Counted from the stretch's first letter, positions 18,040 to 26,037 are shown. The stretch is 64,000 nucleotides of DNA from Oscillospiraceae bacterium (GCA_025757685.1 CP107220.1:831501-895500); one strand, 5' to 3'. Translations and numbers: made by a program. Notes: generated by a model from the letters alone, not told the origin.

Positions 18040-18090
18040 AAAGGAGCGGCACAGCTGCGGCAAATCGCCGAGCCTGCGGCTCCTTTTTTG
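18040..18090 (+). terminator. Terminator
   Basis: AAGGAGC near 18041 pairs with GCTCCTT near 18080; extra inner pairing GCCGCAGGC-like; followed by a seven-T run. Confidence 0.75.
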
Positions 18091-18095
18091 TTGCC

Positions 18096-18124
18096 TTGAC
18101 CGGCAAGGCCGGTTTTGGTATAAT
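18096..18124 (+). promoter_or_regulatory. Promoter of the 18164 gene and OYE reductase
   Basis: TTGACC (18096-18101), 17-bp spacer, TATAAT (18119-18124), directly after the previous terminator. Confidence 0.8.
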
Positions 18125-18163
18125 GTAAAAGAGATTATTCGACTATTCGACAACTGGAGTGAT

Positions 18164-18733
18164 ATGATGGCAGAGGACAAACAAGAGTTGACCCCAACCG
18201 TAGAAAAAAAAGCAAAGAAGAAGCTCAGTGGCAAACAAAAAGGCATAATCGCCGGCGTTGTGGTGGCCGTAGTGATACTGCTGGTAGGCATTGCCGGTTA
18301 CGTGGTGACCCATGTAAACAGCTACGCCTTTTACAATAAAGTCGTGATCGCGTTGGCACCGGATAAAATAGAGGACTACGGCAAGACCTTTTACCTTAAG
18401 ACCAACCCGGACTATGACCAGAAGAAGGCACCCAACGAGCCAATGTTCATCTGCTACTATAAAGATGCAAGCGGCAAGGAAGTGGATCTGCCCGGCGGCA
18501 CCTATAAAGAGAACGGCAATAACGGCCAGGTGCTCATCGCATTTTTGGGCAAAGCCGCCGAGAAAGTGGTCGCCATTCAAAAGACCGTAACCATTATCTT
18601 TTGGGTGTTGGTGGCCGTGGCCGTTTGCGTGCTGATCTATATTTGGTATCGGCTGGACGCCCGCTATGAGGAGCGCCAAATGCTGGCTGCCCACGGTGGC
18701 AGAGAAAAAGATAAAAAGAAACACAAGAATTAA
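18164..18733 (+). CDS. Bitopic/two-pass membrane protein of unknown function
   Basis: A 189-residue protein. A lysine-rich N-terminus is followed by a membrane segment (about residues 28-50), an extracytoplasmic region of about 90 residues, a second membrane segment (about 145-167) and a basic tail (GGREKDKKKHKN). I recognise no family. It shares a promoter with the oxidoreductase that starts 28 bases later and has no terminator between, so the two may be functionally linked. The start has two adjacent ATG codons; the first is used. Confidence 0.65.
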   Translation: MMAEDKQELTPTVEKKAKKKLSGKQKGIIAGVVVAVVILLVGIAGYVVTHVNSYAFYNKVVIALAPDKIEDYGKTFYLKTNPDYDQKKAPNEPMFICYYKDASGKEVDLPGGTYKENGNNGQVLIAFLGKAAEKVVAIQKTVTIIFWVLVAVAVCVLIYIWYRLDARYEERQMLAAHGGREKDKKKHKN

Positions 18734-18761
18734 GTCTGCGATGGCAGTGCGAGGTTTGCTT

Positions 18762-20828
18762 ATGAACTACGATTTATTGTTTTCTCCCGCCAAAATCGGC
18801 AATGTGACGGTAAAGAACCGGATTATTATGGAGCCGATGTGCCTTGGCTTCGGTCAATTTGACGGTCGGGCCACGGATACCATGATGGACTATTACGAAG
18901 AGCGGGCCAAGGGCGGCGTAGGACTGATCTTTACAGAGATTACCCGTGTCAACGATATGACCGGTGCGTCCTCCTTCGGTCAACTGGGCATGAGTCATGA
19001 TTACCAAATTGACTCCCTGCGCACCATGGCACAACGGGTACACCGTCACGGCACCAAATTGATGGTGGAGCTGCACCACCCGGGGCGGCAAAATCTGGGG
19101 CTGATGGTGGGCACACTGCCTATTTGCGTAGCCGGCGACCGCTTCCTCGGGTCCGCTTATGCCAAGCTGCTGTACGGCAGTGTAATCCCTCCCGGTAAGA
19201 AGTTGCAGGATAAGGACATTGTGCCCCGCACCGTGGCACCCAGCCGATGCGAAAAAAGCAAAATGAGCGAAAGCGTCAACCGTGGTCTGTCCCACCGGGG
19301 TGTGCAGCGGCTGATCATGCAGTTTATTGAAGCTGCACAAAGAGTAAAGAAAGCCGGCTGTGACGGTGTGGAACTCCACGCCGCCCATGGCTATCTCATT
19401 CAGCAATTCCTGTCACCGAATACCAACCGGAGAACGGACGAATACGGCGGTTCTCTGGAGAACAGAATGCGTTTTTTGACGGAGATCATTGACGGCATTC
19501 GCATCACCTGCGGGCGGGATTTCCCCATTGTGGTGCGTCTGTCGGTAGATGAGATGTACGATCGCATCGGCCAGCCCGGCAAGGGCTACGGCTTGGAAGA
19601 GGGCCTGCAAATGGCCAAAATTCTGTCTGACAAGCGCATTGACGCCATTGACGTGTCATCTGCGTGCTACGATACATTCAATTACTGGCTGGAGCCGGTA
19701 ACTTTCCCTTGCGGTTGGCGCAAGCACCTGGCCCAAGCGGTCAAAGAAGTGGTGAACATTCCTGTGATTGCCGCCAATTTGATTCGCACCCCGGAGCAAG
19801 CGGAAGAACAGCTTGCACAAGGTATTCAGGACTTTGTAGGTCTTGGCCGTCCCTTGATTGCTGATCCATACTGGGCAGACAAGGCAGAGCAGGGGAAGGC
19901 TGGTGAAATTCGCCACTGTATCAACTGCCTATACTGCTTTGAGAGTATGATGGAGGGTGCCTATAAAGGCGAGCACGGTCATTGCTCCGTGAACCCGTTT
20001 GTAGGCCGAGAGCGCACAATGTTGGAACAAAACGGCAATGGGCGCAAGGTGGTTATTGTCGGTGCCGGACCTGCGGGTCTGACGGCAGCGGAACTGCTGG
20101 CTCGCCGGGGATTTGATGTGACCGTACTGGAAAAAGCCAAAACCCCCGGCGGTCAGGTACTGTTGGCAGCCAAGCCGCCCCATAAGGAGCGCATGACCTG
20201 GTGCACGGAGGATTTGACTACCCTCGCGCAGGCAGCGGGTGCGGAAATTCGCACCCAGGTAGAAGCGACAGAAGAAATCATTGCCGCTTATGATCCTTAC
20301 GCTGTGATCTGTGCCACCGGCGGCAGCGCCGTACACCCAAAGGCTTTCAGCGGCGAAAATGTGTGTACGGTGACGGATATTCTCACCGGCAATGTGAAAG
20401 TGAAAGACAAAAAGGTGGCGGTGATCGGCTCCGGCATGACCGGACTGGAAACCTCCGAGCTGCTGGTAAGCCAAGGCAATCATGTGACCATTGTGGAAAT
20501 GGCGCCCCGCATTGCACCCGGTGCATACTTCCAGCACGTGGACGATGTGCTACCTAAGTTACAGGCGGCACGCACTGTCTTTATGGTGGGACAAAAACTG
20601 CTAGCCGTTCATCCGGACAGCATTGAACTGGAAAATGTGGACACCGGCAGCAAAACCATGGTGCCTTGCGACCTGGTGGTGCTCTCTTTGGGCGTGCGCC
20701 CGGAGAACGGCTTGTATGAAAGCATTAAGAGCAGCTTCAGCCGTGTATATAACATCGGCGACAGCAACAAAATCGGCCGAATCCACAACGCCACAGAAGC
20801 CGCCTACCAATTGGCAATGTCCCTGTAA
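18762..20828 (+). CDS. Old-yellow-enzyme-type NADH:flavin oxidoreductase (2,4-dienoyl-CoA reductase family)
   Basis: A 688-residue flavo-iron-sulfur enzyme. The N-terminal TIM barrel binds FMN (NRIIMEPM, ELHHPGRQN, GVELHAAHGYLIQQFLSP, GLGRPLIADP). A cysteine cluster for a [4Fe-4S] centre follows (CINCLYC and a later C near residue 415). The C-terminal half has two Rossmann folds for FAD and NAD(P)H (VVIVGAGPAGLTAAELL, VAVIGSGMTGLETSELL). It reduces C=C bonds of an enoate or enoyl-CoA; the substrate is unknown. Cys spacing is C-x2-C-x2-C instead of the familiar C-x2-C-x3-C. ATG 18762 follows GAGG by 7 bases. Confidence 0.88.
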   Translation: MNYDLLFSPAKIGNVTVKNRIIMEPMCLGFGQFDGRATDTMMDYYEERAKGGVGLIFTEITRVNDMTGASSFGQLGMSHDYQIDSLRTMAQRVHRHGTKLMVELHHPGRQNLGLMVGTLPICVAGDRFLGSAYAKLLYGSVIPPGKKLQDKDIVPRTVAPSRCEKSKMSESVNRGLSHRGVQRLIMQFIEAAQRVKKAGCDGVELHAAHGYLIQQFLSPNTNRRTDEYGGSLENRMRFLTEIIDGIRITCGRDFPIVVRLSVDEMYDRIGQPGKGYGLEEGLQMAKILSDKRIDAIDVSSACYDTFNYWLEPVTFPCGWRKHLAQAVKEVVNIPVIAANLIRTPEQAEEQLAQGIQDFVGLGRPLIADPYWADKAEQGKAGEIRHCINCLYCFESMMEGAYKGEHGHCSVNPFVGRERTMLEQNGNGRKVVIVGAGPAGLTAAELLARRGFDVTVLEKAKTPGGQVLLAAKPPHKERMTWCTEDLTTLAQAAGAEIRTQVEATEEIIAAYDPYAVICATGGSAVHPKAFSGENVCTVTDILTGNVKVKDKKVAVIGSGMTGLETSELLVSQGNHVTIVEMAPRIAPGAYFQHVDDVLPKLQAARTVFMVGQKLLAVHPDSIELENVDTGSKTMVPCDLVVLSLGVRPENGLYESIKSSFSRVYNIGDSNKIGRIHNATEAAYQLAMSL

Positions 20829-20844
20829 ATCACATAAAAAATGA

Positions 20845-20873
20845 CCCCGAACCACTCCGGTTCGGGGTTTTCT
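20845..20873. terminator. Bidirectional terminator
   Basis: CCCCGAAC (20845-20852) pairs with GTTCGGGG (20860-20867), then TTTTCTT. It lies between convergent genes. Confidence 0.88.
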
Positions 20874-20877
20874 TGCT

Positions 20878-21942
20878 TTACAGCACGATTAGTTTTTTGG
20901 TCACATTGGATAAGTTCTCTCGGCCGTTGGGGGACAGGTAGAGCACGTCTTCAATGCGGATGCCGAATTTGTCCGGCAAATAGATACCAGGCTCCATAGA
21001 GGTCACATTGCCGGTTTGGTACACATCCCCGCTGCGGGGCGAGGCGTTATAACCTTCGTGTATTTCCAGCCCCACGCCGTGCCCCAGGGAGTGGCGGAAA
21101 TATTGCGCCTTATCCTCCGCTGCCAGTACATCGTAGGCCGCTTGGTACACCTCTTTGCAGGGCACGCCGGCGTGCAGCGCCTGAATACCTGCCAGCTGCG
21201 CGCGGAGCACCAGGTCATAAGCCGCCTGCATTTCTGCAGTGGCGCTGCCCACGGCCACTGTGCGGGTCATATCCGAATGGTAGCCCCGGTAGGTGGCGCC
21301 AAAGTCAAACAGCACAAAGTCGCCCTTTTGCACCTCCCGATTCTCCGGCACACCGTGTGGCATGGAGGTATGGGCGCCGGTCAGGAGAATGGTGTCAAAA
21401 CTGACGCCGTCCGAGCCGCCCAGCGCCATTAGATAGTCAAACCGGGCAGCCAGTTCCTTTTCCGTTTTGCCGGGCTTTACATCGTTAAGAAGCTCTAAAA
21501 ACGCCTTTTCCGCAATGCGGTTGGCGGTTTTCATTAGATCGATCTCCCACGGCTCTTTTACATTGCGCAGATCCATCACACCGTTGCCGACAGGGCGCAA
21601 TTCGCCGCTGAAAATGCCTTGCAGCTGCGTGTACTGCCGGTAAGCAATGGTACGGTCCTCAAACAGCAAAATCTTGCAGTCGATTTTTGCCAGCAGGGCG
21701 TTCAGTTCGTCCCAAAAGCCGGTGGTAATCTCCGTCACCTGCACGTCGGTGTCCGCCGCGTGGAGCCGGGCGGTCTCCGTATAGCGAGAGTCTACCAGCT
21801 GGTACACAGCCGTTGGCGTCACCAAAATCATGCCCTCGCTGGGGGAAAAGCCGCACACATAGTGCATATTGGCTTCATCCAGCAGCAGCAACGCGTCTGC
21901 ACCGGCCGTTTTTACATAATTCATCATTTTTTTCGTATGCAT
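20878..21942 (-). CDS. pepQ: Xaa-Pro aminopeptidase/dipeptidase (M24B)
   Basis: A cytoplasmic dinuclear-metal peptidase that releases residues before proline. It has an N-terminal creatinase-like domain (about 1-120) and the pita-bread domain with all five metal ligands: DFGATYRGYHSD, H in HSLGHGVGLEIHE, E in SMEPGIY and E in IRIEDV. At 354 residues it has normal length. ATG 21942, with GGTGAT just before it, is preferred over an ATG at 21993 that would add 17 unrelated residues. Confidence 0.9.
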   Translation of the reverse strand: MHTKKMMNYVKTAGADALLLLDEANMHYVCGFSPSEGMILVTPTAVYQLVDSRYTETARLHAADTDVQVTEITTGFWDELNALLAKIDCKILLFEDRTIAYRQYTQLQGIFSGELRPVGNGVMDLRNVKEPWEIDLMKTANRIAEKAFLELLNDVKPGKTEKELAARFDYLMALGGSDGVSFDTILLTGAHTSMPHGVPENREVQKGDFVLFDFGATYRGYHSDMTRTVAVGSATAEMQAAYDLVLRAQLAGIQALHAGVPCKEVYQAAYDVLAAEDKAQYFRHSLGHGVGLEIHEGYNASPRSGDVYQTGNVTSMEPGIYLPDKFGIRIEDVLYLSPNGRENLSNVTKKLIVL

Positions 21943-22020
21943 AATATCACCTACACAATAGGATAGCACAGATTTTTTACTTGTCAATTCCAAATTTTTG
22001 TCTTATTTGTTTCTTTAGTA

Positions 22021-22050
22021 TTGACAAGGCGGGCGGGGGTGTGCTATCGT
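22021..22050 (+). promoter_or_regulatory. Putative promoter of the arabinofuranosidase gene
   Basis: TTGACA (22021-22026), 18-bp spacer, TATCGT (22045-22050). The spacer contains an unusual G-rich run. Confidence 0.5.
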
Positions 22051-22088
22051 TCCTTTGTAACAAAATCTTATCACTTCCGGGGGTAGTT

Positions 22089-23573
22089 ATGGAAAAGTAT
22101 TTGATCAATCCCAACCAGCGGATCGCCACCATCAGCAAGGACATTTACGGCCATTTCAGCGAGCATTTGGGTCGCTGCATTTATGACGGCATTTTTGTAG
22201 GCAAAGACTCTAAAATTCCCAACGTGAACGGTATGCGCACCGATGTGGTCACGGCGCTGAAAGACATGGGCATTCCTGTGCTGCGCTGGCCCGGCGGCTG
22301 CTTTGCCGACGAGTACCACTGGACGGACGGTATCGGCGAACAGAAGGATCGTAAAAAGATGATCAACACCCACTGGGGCGGTGTGGTGGAGGACAACTCC
22401 TTTGGCACCCACGAGTATTTTGAGCTCATCCGCCAGCTGGGGTGTGACGCTTATGTAAACGGCAATGTAGGCTCCGGCTCCGTGCGGGAGATGAACGAGT
22501 GGGTCGAATATATGACCTTTGACGGCGTATCACCTATGGCGGACCTGCGGAAAAAGAATGGTGCCGATAAGCCCTGGAAGCTGCGCTACTTTGGCGTTGG
22601 CAACGAGAGCTGGGGCTGCGGCGGCCACATGAACGGCGATTACTATGCGGACGAGTTCCGCCGCTACAACACTTATGTGCGGGATTATACTGCCGGTGAG
22701 CATATTTACCGTGTGGCCTGCGGTCCCAATGCTTTTGACTTCAAATGGACGGAGCAGGTGATGCGCAAGGTGCCCGGCCAGGCGGACGGTCTGTCGCTCC
22801 ACTACTACACCGTACCTTATAATTGGGATCACAAAGGCTCTGCCACAGAGTTTAATTTGAAAGATTATGACCGTACGGTGGCCAAGGCCTACCGTATGGA
22901 GGAGCTGGTTCGCCGCCATACAGAGATTATGAATGCCCTGGACCCCCAAAAGCGGGTGGATCTGATCGTAGACGAATGGGGTACCTGGTTTGATGTGGAA
23001 CCGGGCACCAATCCGGGCTTTCTGTACCAACTAAACACCATGCGAGACGCTATGGTGGCTGCGCTGACTTTGAATATTTTCAACAAGCACGCTGACCGGG
23101 TACAGATGGCGAATATTGCGCAGACGGTGAATGTACTGCAAGCAGTGATCCTAACCGAAGGGGACAAGATGGTGTTGACCCCCACATACCATGTGTTTAA
23201 GATGTATAAGGACCACCAACAAAACACATTGATCGGCTCCTACCTTACCAACAGCAATACCGTAGAGTGCGAGGAGTGCAGTGCACCCCAGATGATCGAG
23301 TCCGCCTCTGTGGACGAGAACGGCGCCATTTACGCCACGGTCACCAACATCAGCGCCACCAAAAAGGCCAAGATCAAGTGTCAGATCGCCGATACCAAAG
23401 TTTCTACCTTACATGCCGAAATTCTTACCGGAGATATGCACGACAAAAATGACTTTTCCAACCCGGGCGCGGTTCAGGTGCGTCCCTTTGACGGTGTACG
23501 TAAGCTGTCCGATGGTTTTGTAGCTGAACTGCCCCCTTGCAGTGTAGTAAAGTTCGTTATAAACGAAAAATAA
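22089..23573 (+). CDS. abfA: Alpha-L-arabinofuranosidase, glycoside hydrolase family 51
   Basis: A 494-residue retaining glycosidase that removes arabinofuranosyl groups from plant arabinan or arabinoxylan fragments. The acid/base region GVGNESWGCGGHM and the nucleophile region VDEWGTWF are both present, as is the N-terminal ISKDIYGHFSEHLGRCIYDG. No signal peptide is seen, so it acts in the cytoplasm on imported oligosaccharides, as is usual for GH51. GGGGGTAG precedes the ATG. The stop overlaps the next start (TAATG). Confidence 0.95.
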   Translation: MEKYLINPNQRIATISKDIYGHFSEHLGRCIYDGIFVGKDSKIPNVNGMRTDVVTALKDMGIPVLRWPGGCFADEYHWTDGIGEQKDRKKMINTHWGGVVEDNSFGTHEYFELIRQLGCDAYVNGNVGSGSVREMNEWVEYMTFDGVSPMADLRKKNGADKPWKLRYFGVGNESWGCGGHMNGDYYADEFRRYNTYVRDYTAGEHIYRVACGPNAFDFKWTEQVMRKVPGQADGLSLHYYTVPYNWDHKGSATEFNLKDYDRTVAKAYRMEELVRRHTEIMNALDPQKRVDLIVDEWGTWFDVEPGTNPGFLYQLNTMRDAMVAALTLNIFNKHADRVQMANIAQTVNVLQAVILTEGDKMVLTPTYHVFKMYKDHQQNTLIGSYLTNSNTVECEECSAPQMIESASVDENGAIYATVTNISATKKAKIKCQIADTKVSTLHAEILTGDMHDKNDFSNPGAVQVRPFDGVRKLSDGFVAELPPCSVVKFVINEK

Positions 23574-23827
23574 TGGAGGAGCTTTGCAAACGCTGTCTGC
23601 TGTATGAGGCAGGGGAACGAGCAGCCTATACACAGGTGCAAGCATATTTGGAAACCGTGCCACCGGAAGAACTGGCAAGTCCGATTGTGCGGAACAGTCG
23701 CCTAAGCCAATGCCGTCATTGCGACCAGCTGATCGCCGGTATGTGTCGCAAATGTGGCTGCTATGTGGAGGTTCGCGCAGCACTGAAAGACAGTACTTGC
23801 CCCCATACAGAGGGCAGAATGTGGTGA
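23573..23827 (+). CDS. DUF6171-like zinc-binding protein
   Basis: An 84-residue protein with cysteine pairs CKRC, CRHC, CRKCGC and a late C-P-H, which suggests one or two zinc knuckles. CRHCDQLIAGMCRKCGCYVE with the following RAA resembles the DUF6171 proteins of Clostridia, whose role is unknown. Its start overlaps the arabinofuranosidase stop, so it is translationally coupled. A terminator follows immediately. Confidence 0.7.
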   Translation: MEELCKRCLLYEAGERAAYTQVQAYLETVPPEELASPIVRNSRLSQCRHCDQLIAGMCRKCGCYVEVRAALKDSTCPHTEGRMW

Positions 23828-23832
23828 TTCAC

Positions 23833-23864
23833 GCCGACTTGAACGAATTCAGGTCGGCTTTTTC
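23833..23864 (+). terminator. Terminator after the DUF6171 gene
   Basis: GCCGACTTGAA pairs with TTCAGGTCGGC (one G-T pair), followed by TTTTTCT. Confidence 0.85.
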
Positions 23865-23878
23865 TATGGGCTGCTTGA

Positions 23879-25159
23879 ATGAAACGCCTTTTCCTTGCCC
23901 ATACTTTGGGTATGAGATTTTATGAAAAGAGCGGACGATGGCTGCAAGCTCTATGGGGCGCGTTCTGCGTTGTGGCTGTCCTATTGGCCCTTTGCCAGTT
24001 GCTGCAGATCAGCGAGGATTTATGGAATCATCCATGGAGCAGCATAGCTGCAACCTTTGCCAGACAGGCGGAAAAAATGGCGCCTTATTTAATTGCCTTT
24101 GCTTTGCCGTATCATCTGTTACCAGGGAGTCGCACCAAGTGCGGGGTGTGGAGCGCCCTGAGTTACGGCCTGTTTACTGCTTTGTTTACCGCTGTTACGA
24201 ACAGCGAACCAGGATTACTGTGGCCGATCCTGTTGGGTCTGGCGACGGTGCTATGCGTAGATAGAGTAGGGGAGAAGCAAGGGCTATTGCTGCTGCCCGT
24301 GATGACGCTGGCGCTTGCCGGTCTCTTGGGTGCTGCGCACGGTTATTATGAGAATGCGCTCCTGTGGCTGCTGGGTAAGCTAGGGAGTAGTACCGCCGTT
24401 TCCGGCGTAGTCTTCGGCGTCTTGAATACACTTTTGCGCCCGTTGTCCGGGGCGTTTGAACAGCCGGTGTATCTGCACAGCGCCGGTGGCGCCGTGTGGT
24501 TGGACGACCAGATCTTAACCGGCGCCAAGAACATTTTTGCCGCCAAGCCGGATAGTTTGGCAACCGCGCTATTTTTGTCCGGCAAAGGGCTGCAACTGTT
24601 CTTGTTGCCCGGGTTTGCATTAACTCTGGCCGACTGCGGCAAGACGCGCAGCAAAGCCGCACTGGCGCTGTTCATCGCCGGGTGTGTACTCAGCGGTCAT
24701 ACGGAACTTTTTACCTTATTTTTGGCGCTGGAAAGTCCGTTTTTGCTGCTGGCCTTTGCCGGACTGACCGGCGGATGCTATTTGGTGTCTGTGCTGCTGG
24801 GTCTCCACTGGGGATTTTTGCAGAATGGGGGAATCGTGGAGTTTCTCCTGCACAACAGCAGCGGCGCACTGCCGTATCTTTTGGGCGTGACATTTTGCGT
24901 GCTGGCATATTTTGTCAGCCGGTACACCGTGGTACGCTACGGCATTGCGGAACACAGCTGCGTTTGGCTGCCGAAAGATCTGCGCCCACTGGTACAGGAA
25001 CTGGGCGGTCTACAAAACATTCTTGCCATTGAAAATGATGGTGTGCAGGTGCGCAATAGCAAGCGAGTAAACACTTTGCTCCTGGAGGGAGAACTGAAGG
25101 AAGATCGCTTTATAACCGATGATCCGCAGATACAGACACTAAAAGAATATCTGCTGTAA
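23879..25159 (+). CDS. Degenerate PTS glucose-type EIICB-like membrane protein
   Basis: A polytopic protein of about ten membrane segments. The C-terminal third follows the PTS EIIC glucose-family pattern: SGHTELFTLFLALESP in place of GITEPIEFxFxFxAP, then GGIVEFLLHNSSGALPYLLG. An EIIB-like tail follows (ELGGLQNILAIENDGVQVR), but the phosphorylated cysteine expected at DxCITRLR is missing (NDGVQVR). It therefore cannot work as a normal PTS permease; a sensor or scaffold role, or decay, is possible. The start is uncertain: ATG 23879 lies just after a terminator, ATG 23912 is the alternative, and neither has a clear Shine-Dalgarno. Confidence 0.6.
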   Translation: MKRLFLAHTLGMRFYEKSGRWLQALWGAFCVVAVLLALCQLLQISEDLWNHPWSSIAATFARQAEKMAPYLIAFALPYHLLPGSRTKCGVWSALSYGLFTALFTAVTNSEPGLLWPILLGLATVLCVDRVGEKQGLLLLPVMTLALAGLLGAAHGYYENALLWLLGKLGSSTAVSGVVFGVLNTLLRPLSGAFEQPVYLHSAGGAVWLDDQILTGAKNIFAAKPDSLATALFLSGKGLQLFLLPGFALTLADCGKTRSKAALALFIAGCVLSGHTELFTLFLALESPFLLLAFAGLTGGCYLVSVLLGLHWGFLQNGGIVEFLLHNSSGALPYLLGVTFCVLAYFVSRYTVVRYGIAEHSCVWLPKDLRPLVQELGGLQNILAIENDGVQVRNSKRVNTLLLEGELKEDRFITDDPQIQTLKEYLL

Positions 25160-25264
25160 AGAATTTGATCTAAACAGAAAACAGCATATAAACGCCTTAT
25201 CCACAGGAAAAACGCTTTTCCATTTGAAAGGTCAGTCGGTGGCAGAAGATTCATACTCAAAAAA

Positions 25265-25307
25265 GAAAATCGCAAAAGGCACCGATGTGGTACCTTTTGC
25301 GATTTTC
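25265..25307. terminator. Bidirectional terminator between the PTS-like gene and the att site
   Basis: A stem of about 18 bp, GAAAATCGCAAAAGGCACC (25265-25283) with GGTACCTTTTGCGATTTTC (25289-25307), one mismatch. The rest of 25160-25327 holds no gene I can support. Confidence 0.8.
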
Positions 25308-25327
25308 ATATTGTTCAGAACAGGGGC

Positions 25328-25356
25328 TTGCATTTTTCTTTTGAATTTGCTATAAT
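25328..25356 (+). promoter_or_regulatory. Original xer promoter, now severed by the prophage
   Basis: TTGCAT (25328-25333), 17-bp spacer, TATAAT (25351-25356). The -10 box lies in the direct repeat that is duplicated at 32345. Before integration this -35 would have faced the xer gene; now it reads into the phage left end. Confidence 0.65.
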
Positions 25357-25382
25357 TATACAAAATTAATATTCTGCCCTCA
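25348..25382 (+). other. attL: dif-like Xer recombination site, left copy
   Basis: The 26 bases 25348-25373 are identical to 32345-32370. Read as a 28-bp Xer site (25355-25382) it has left arm ATTATACAAAA, centre TTAATA and a degenerate right arm TTCTGCCCTCA, which I infer came from the phage. Crossover is expected within or beside the central six bases. Confidence 0.8.
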
Positions 25383-25396
25383 TAAAATGCACAAAA

Positions 25397-25421
25397 GGGG
25401 AGAGCCTTGCGGCTCTGCCCC
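25397..25421. other. GC-rich hairpin near the phage left end
   Basis: GGGGAGAGCC (25397-25406) pairs with GGCTCT-G-CCCC (25411-25421, one bulged G), loop TTGC. It is a candidate packaging signal or origin element of the ssDNA genome, or a terminator for antisense transcripts. A second, larger hairpin (GCAAGCG 25567-25573 with CGCTTGC 25593-25599) lies in the same intergenic region. Confidence 0.45.
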
Positions 25422-25439
25422 TCGTGTGTCAGTTGGTCG

Positions 25440-25523
25440 TTATCGGAATAGGATTTCAAACTTCCAGCTGATCTTTTTGATTGCCCTGCCTGCCAGCAGG
25501 GCTTTTATTATTGCCCGGAACAC
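25440..25523 (-). CDS. Possible 27-residue cationic amphipathic peptide
   Basis: On the - strand AAGGAGGTG is followed 6 bases later by GTG and 26 further codons: FRAIIKALLAGRAIKK, then ISWKFEILFR and stop. The peptide is basic and amphipathic. The Shine-Dalgarno is among the best in the window, which is why I list it despite the size. An inverted repeat in its middle (25483-25502) also resembles a + strand terminator, so the region may be structural RNA or DNA instead. Confidence 0.35.
   Translation of the reverse strand: MFRAIIKALLAGRAIKKISWKFEILFR
25483..25506 (+). terminator. Terminator-like hairpin in the phage intergenic region
   Basis: GCCCTGC (25483-25489) with GCAGGGC (25496-25502), then TTTTA. 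Confidence 0.6.
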
Positions 25524-25723
25524 TCTTTTCACCTCCTTGCAGTCCCAGGTAGCGAACTTGAAATTGGCAAGCGTGCGTGCGCTGTCGCTCGTCGCTTGCA
25601 TAGTCCGTTGGAAGTAGGCCGGGTGCGGCAAGTCAAGGGAGAAAAGCAAAAAGTCTGCAACAAGGCATAAGGAAGAGTTTTTGCGTACCCTTTACTTGTC
25701 GTACCAGGTCTGCTATATAACAC

Positions 25724-25755
25724 AAAAGCACCCCCTCCTGGGGGTGCTTTTTTTA
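25724..25755. terminator. Strong bidirectional terminator in the prophage
   Basis: A perfect 12-bp stem, AAAAGCACCCCC (25724-25735) with GGGGGTGCTTTT (25740-25751), loop TCCT. T-runs lie on both strands. It would end the leftward repressor transcript and any rightward transcript entering from the host. Confidence 0.92.
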
Positions 25756-25766
25756 TTATTCGGTTG

Positions 25767-25832
25767 TTATTTTAATCGTGCGTAGCAAAATGCAGCTATT
25801 AGCATTGATATAAAAATTGCTAAAGCCTTCAT
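25767..25832 (-). CDS. Possible 21-residue hydrophobic peptide downstream of the repressor
   Basis: After AAAGGAAGTG on the - strand an ATG opens the peptide MKALAIFISMLIAAFCYARL plus a final K. It is a single membrane-spanning helix with basic ends, 13 bases after the repressor stop, so the two would share a transcript. Its length makes chance a serious alternative. Confidence 0.35.
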   Translation of the reverse strand: MKALAIFISMLIAAFCYARLK

Positions 25833-25845
25833 TATTCACTTCCTT

Positions 25846-26037
25846 TCACTGTTTTCTCATATACCTGATGATTTCATCATCTGGTATCCCTAATACGGAT
25901 ATTGCTTTTTTTATAGTCTCTAATGTGGTCTTGTCCTCGTCTTTCTCTATTCGTTGGTACTGTCTTGCTGAAATGCCTATCATTTCTGCCGTCTGTTCTT
26001 GTGTGTATCCTTTGTTTTGTCTGTATTCCTTTAGCAT
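25846..26037 (-). CDS. Cro/CI-type HTH repressor of the prophage
   Basis: A 63-residue XRE-family DNA-binding protein. The helix-turn-helix is YTQEQTAEMIGISARQYQRIE (about residues 12-32), followed by the helical remainder of the fold with no separate oligomerisation domain. It is divergent from the structural operon and three palindromes lie between, so it most likely controls lysogeny. ATG 26037, with GGTGAT just upstream, is used; an in-frame ATG at 26088 would place coding sequence in the operator region. Confidence 0.88.
   Translation of the reverse strand: MLKEYRQNKGYTQEQTAEMIGISARQYQRIEKDEDKTTLETIKKAISVLGIPDDEIIRYMRKQ

Noticed and set aside
25160..25430. CRISPR or short repeat array near the phage left end
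   Set aside because: Only single hairpins and the one att copy are present; no regularly spaced repeats.
25387..25617. 76-codon + strand frame at the phage left end
   Set aside because: It runs through two hairpins and the antisense peptide, without a Shine-Dalgarno; more likely non-coding.
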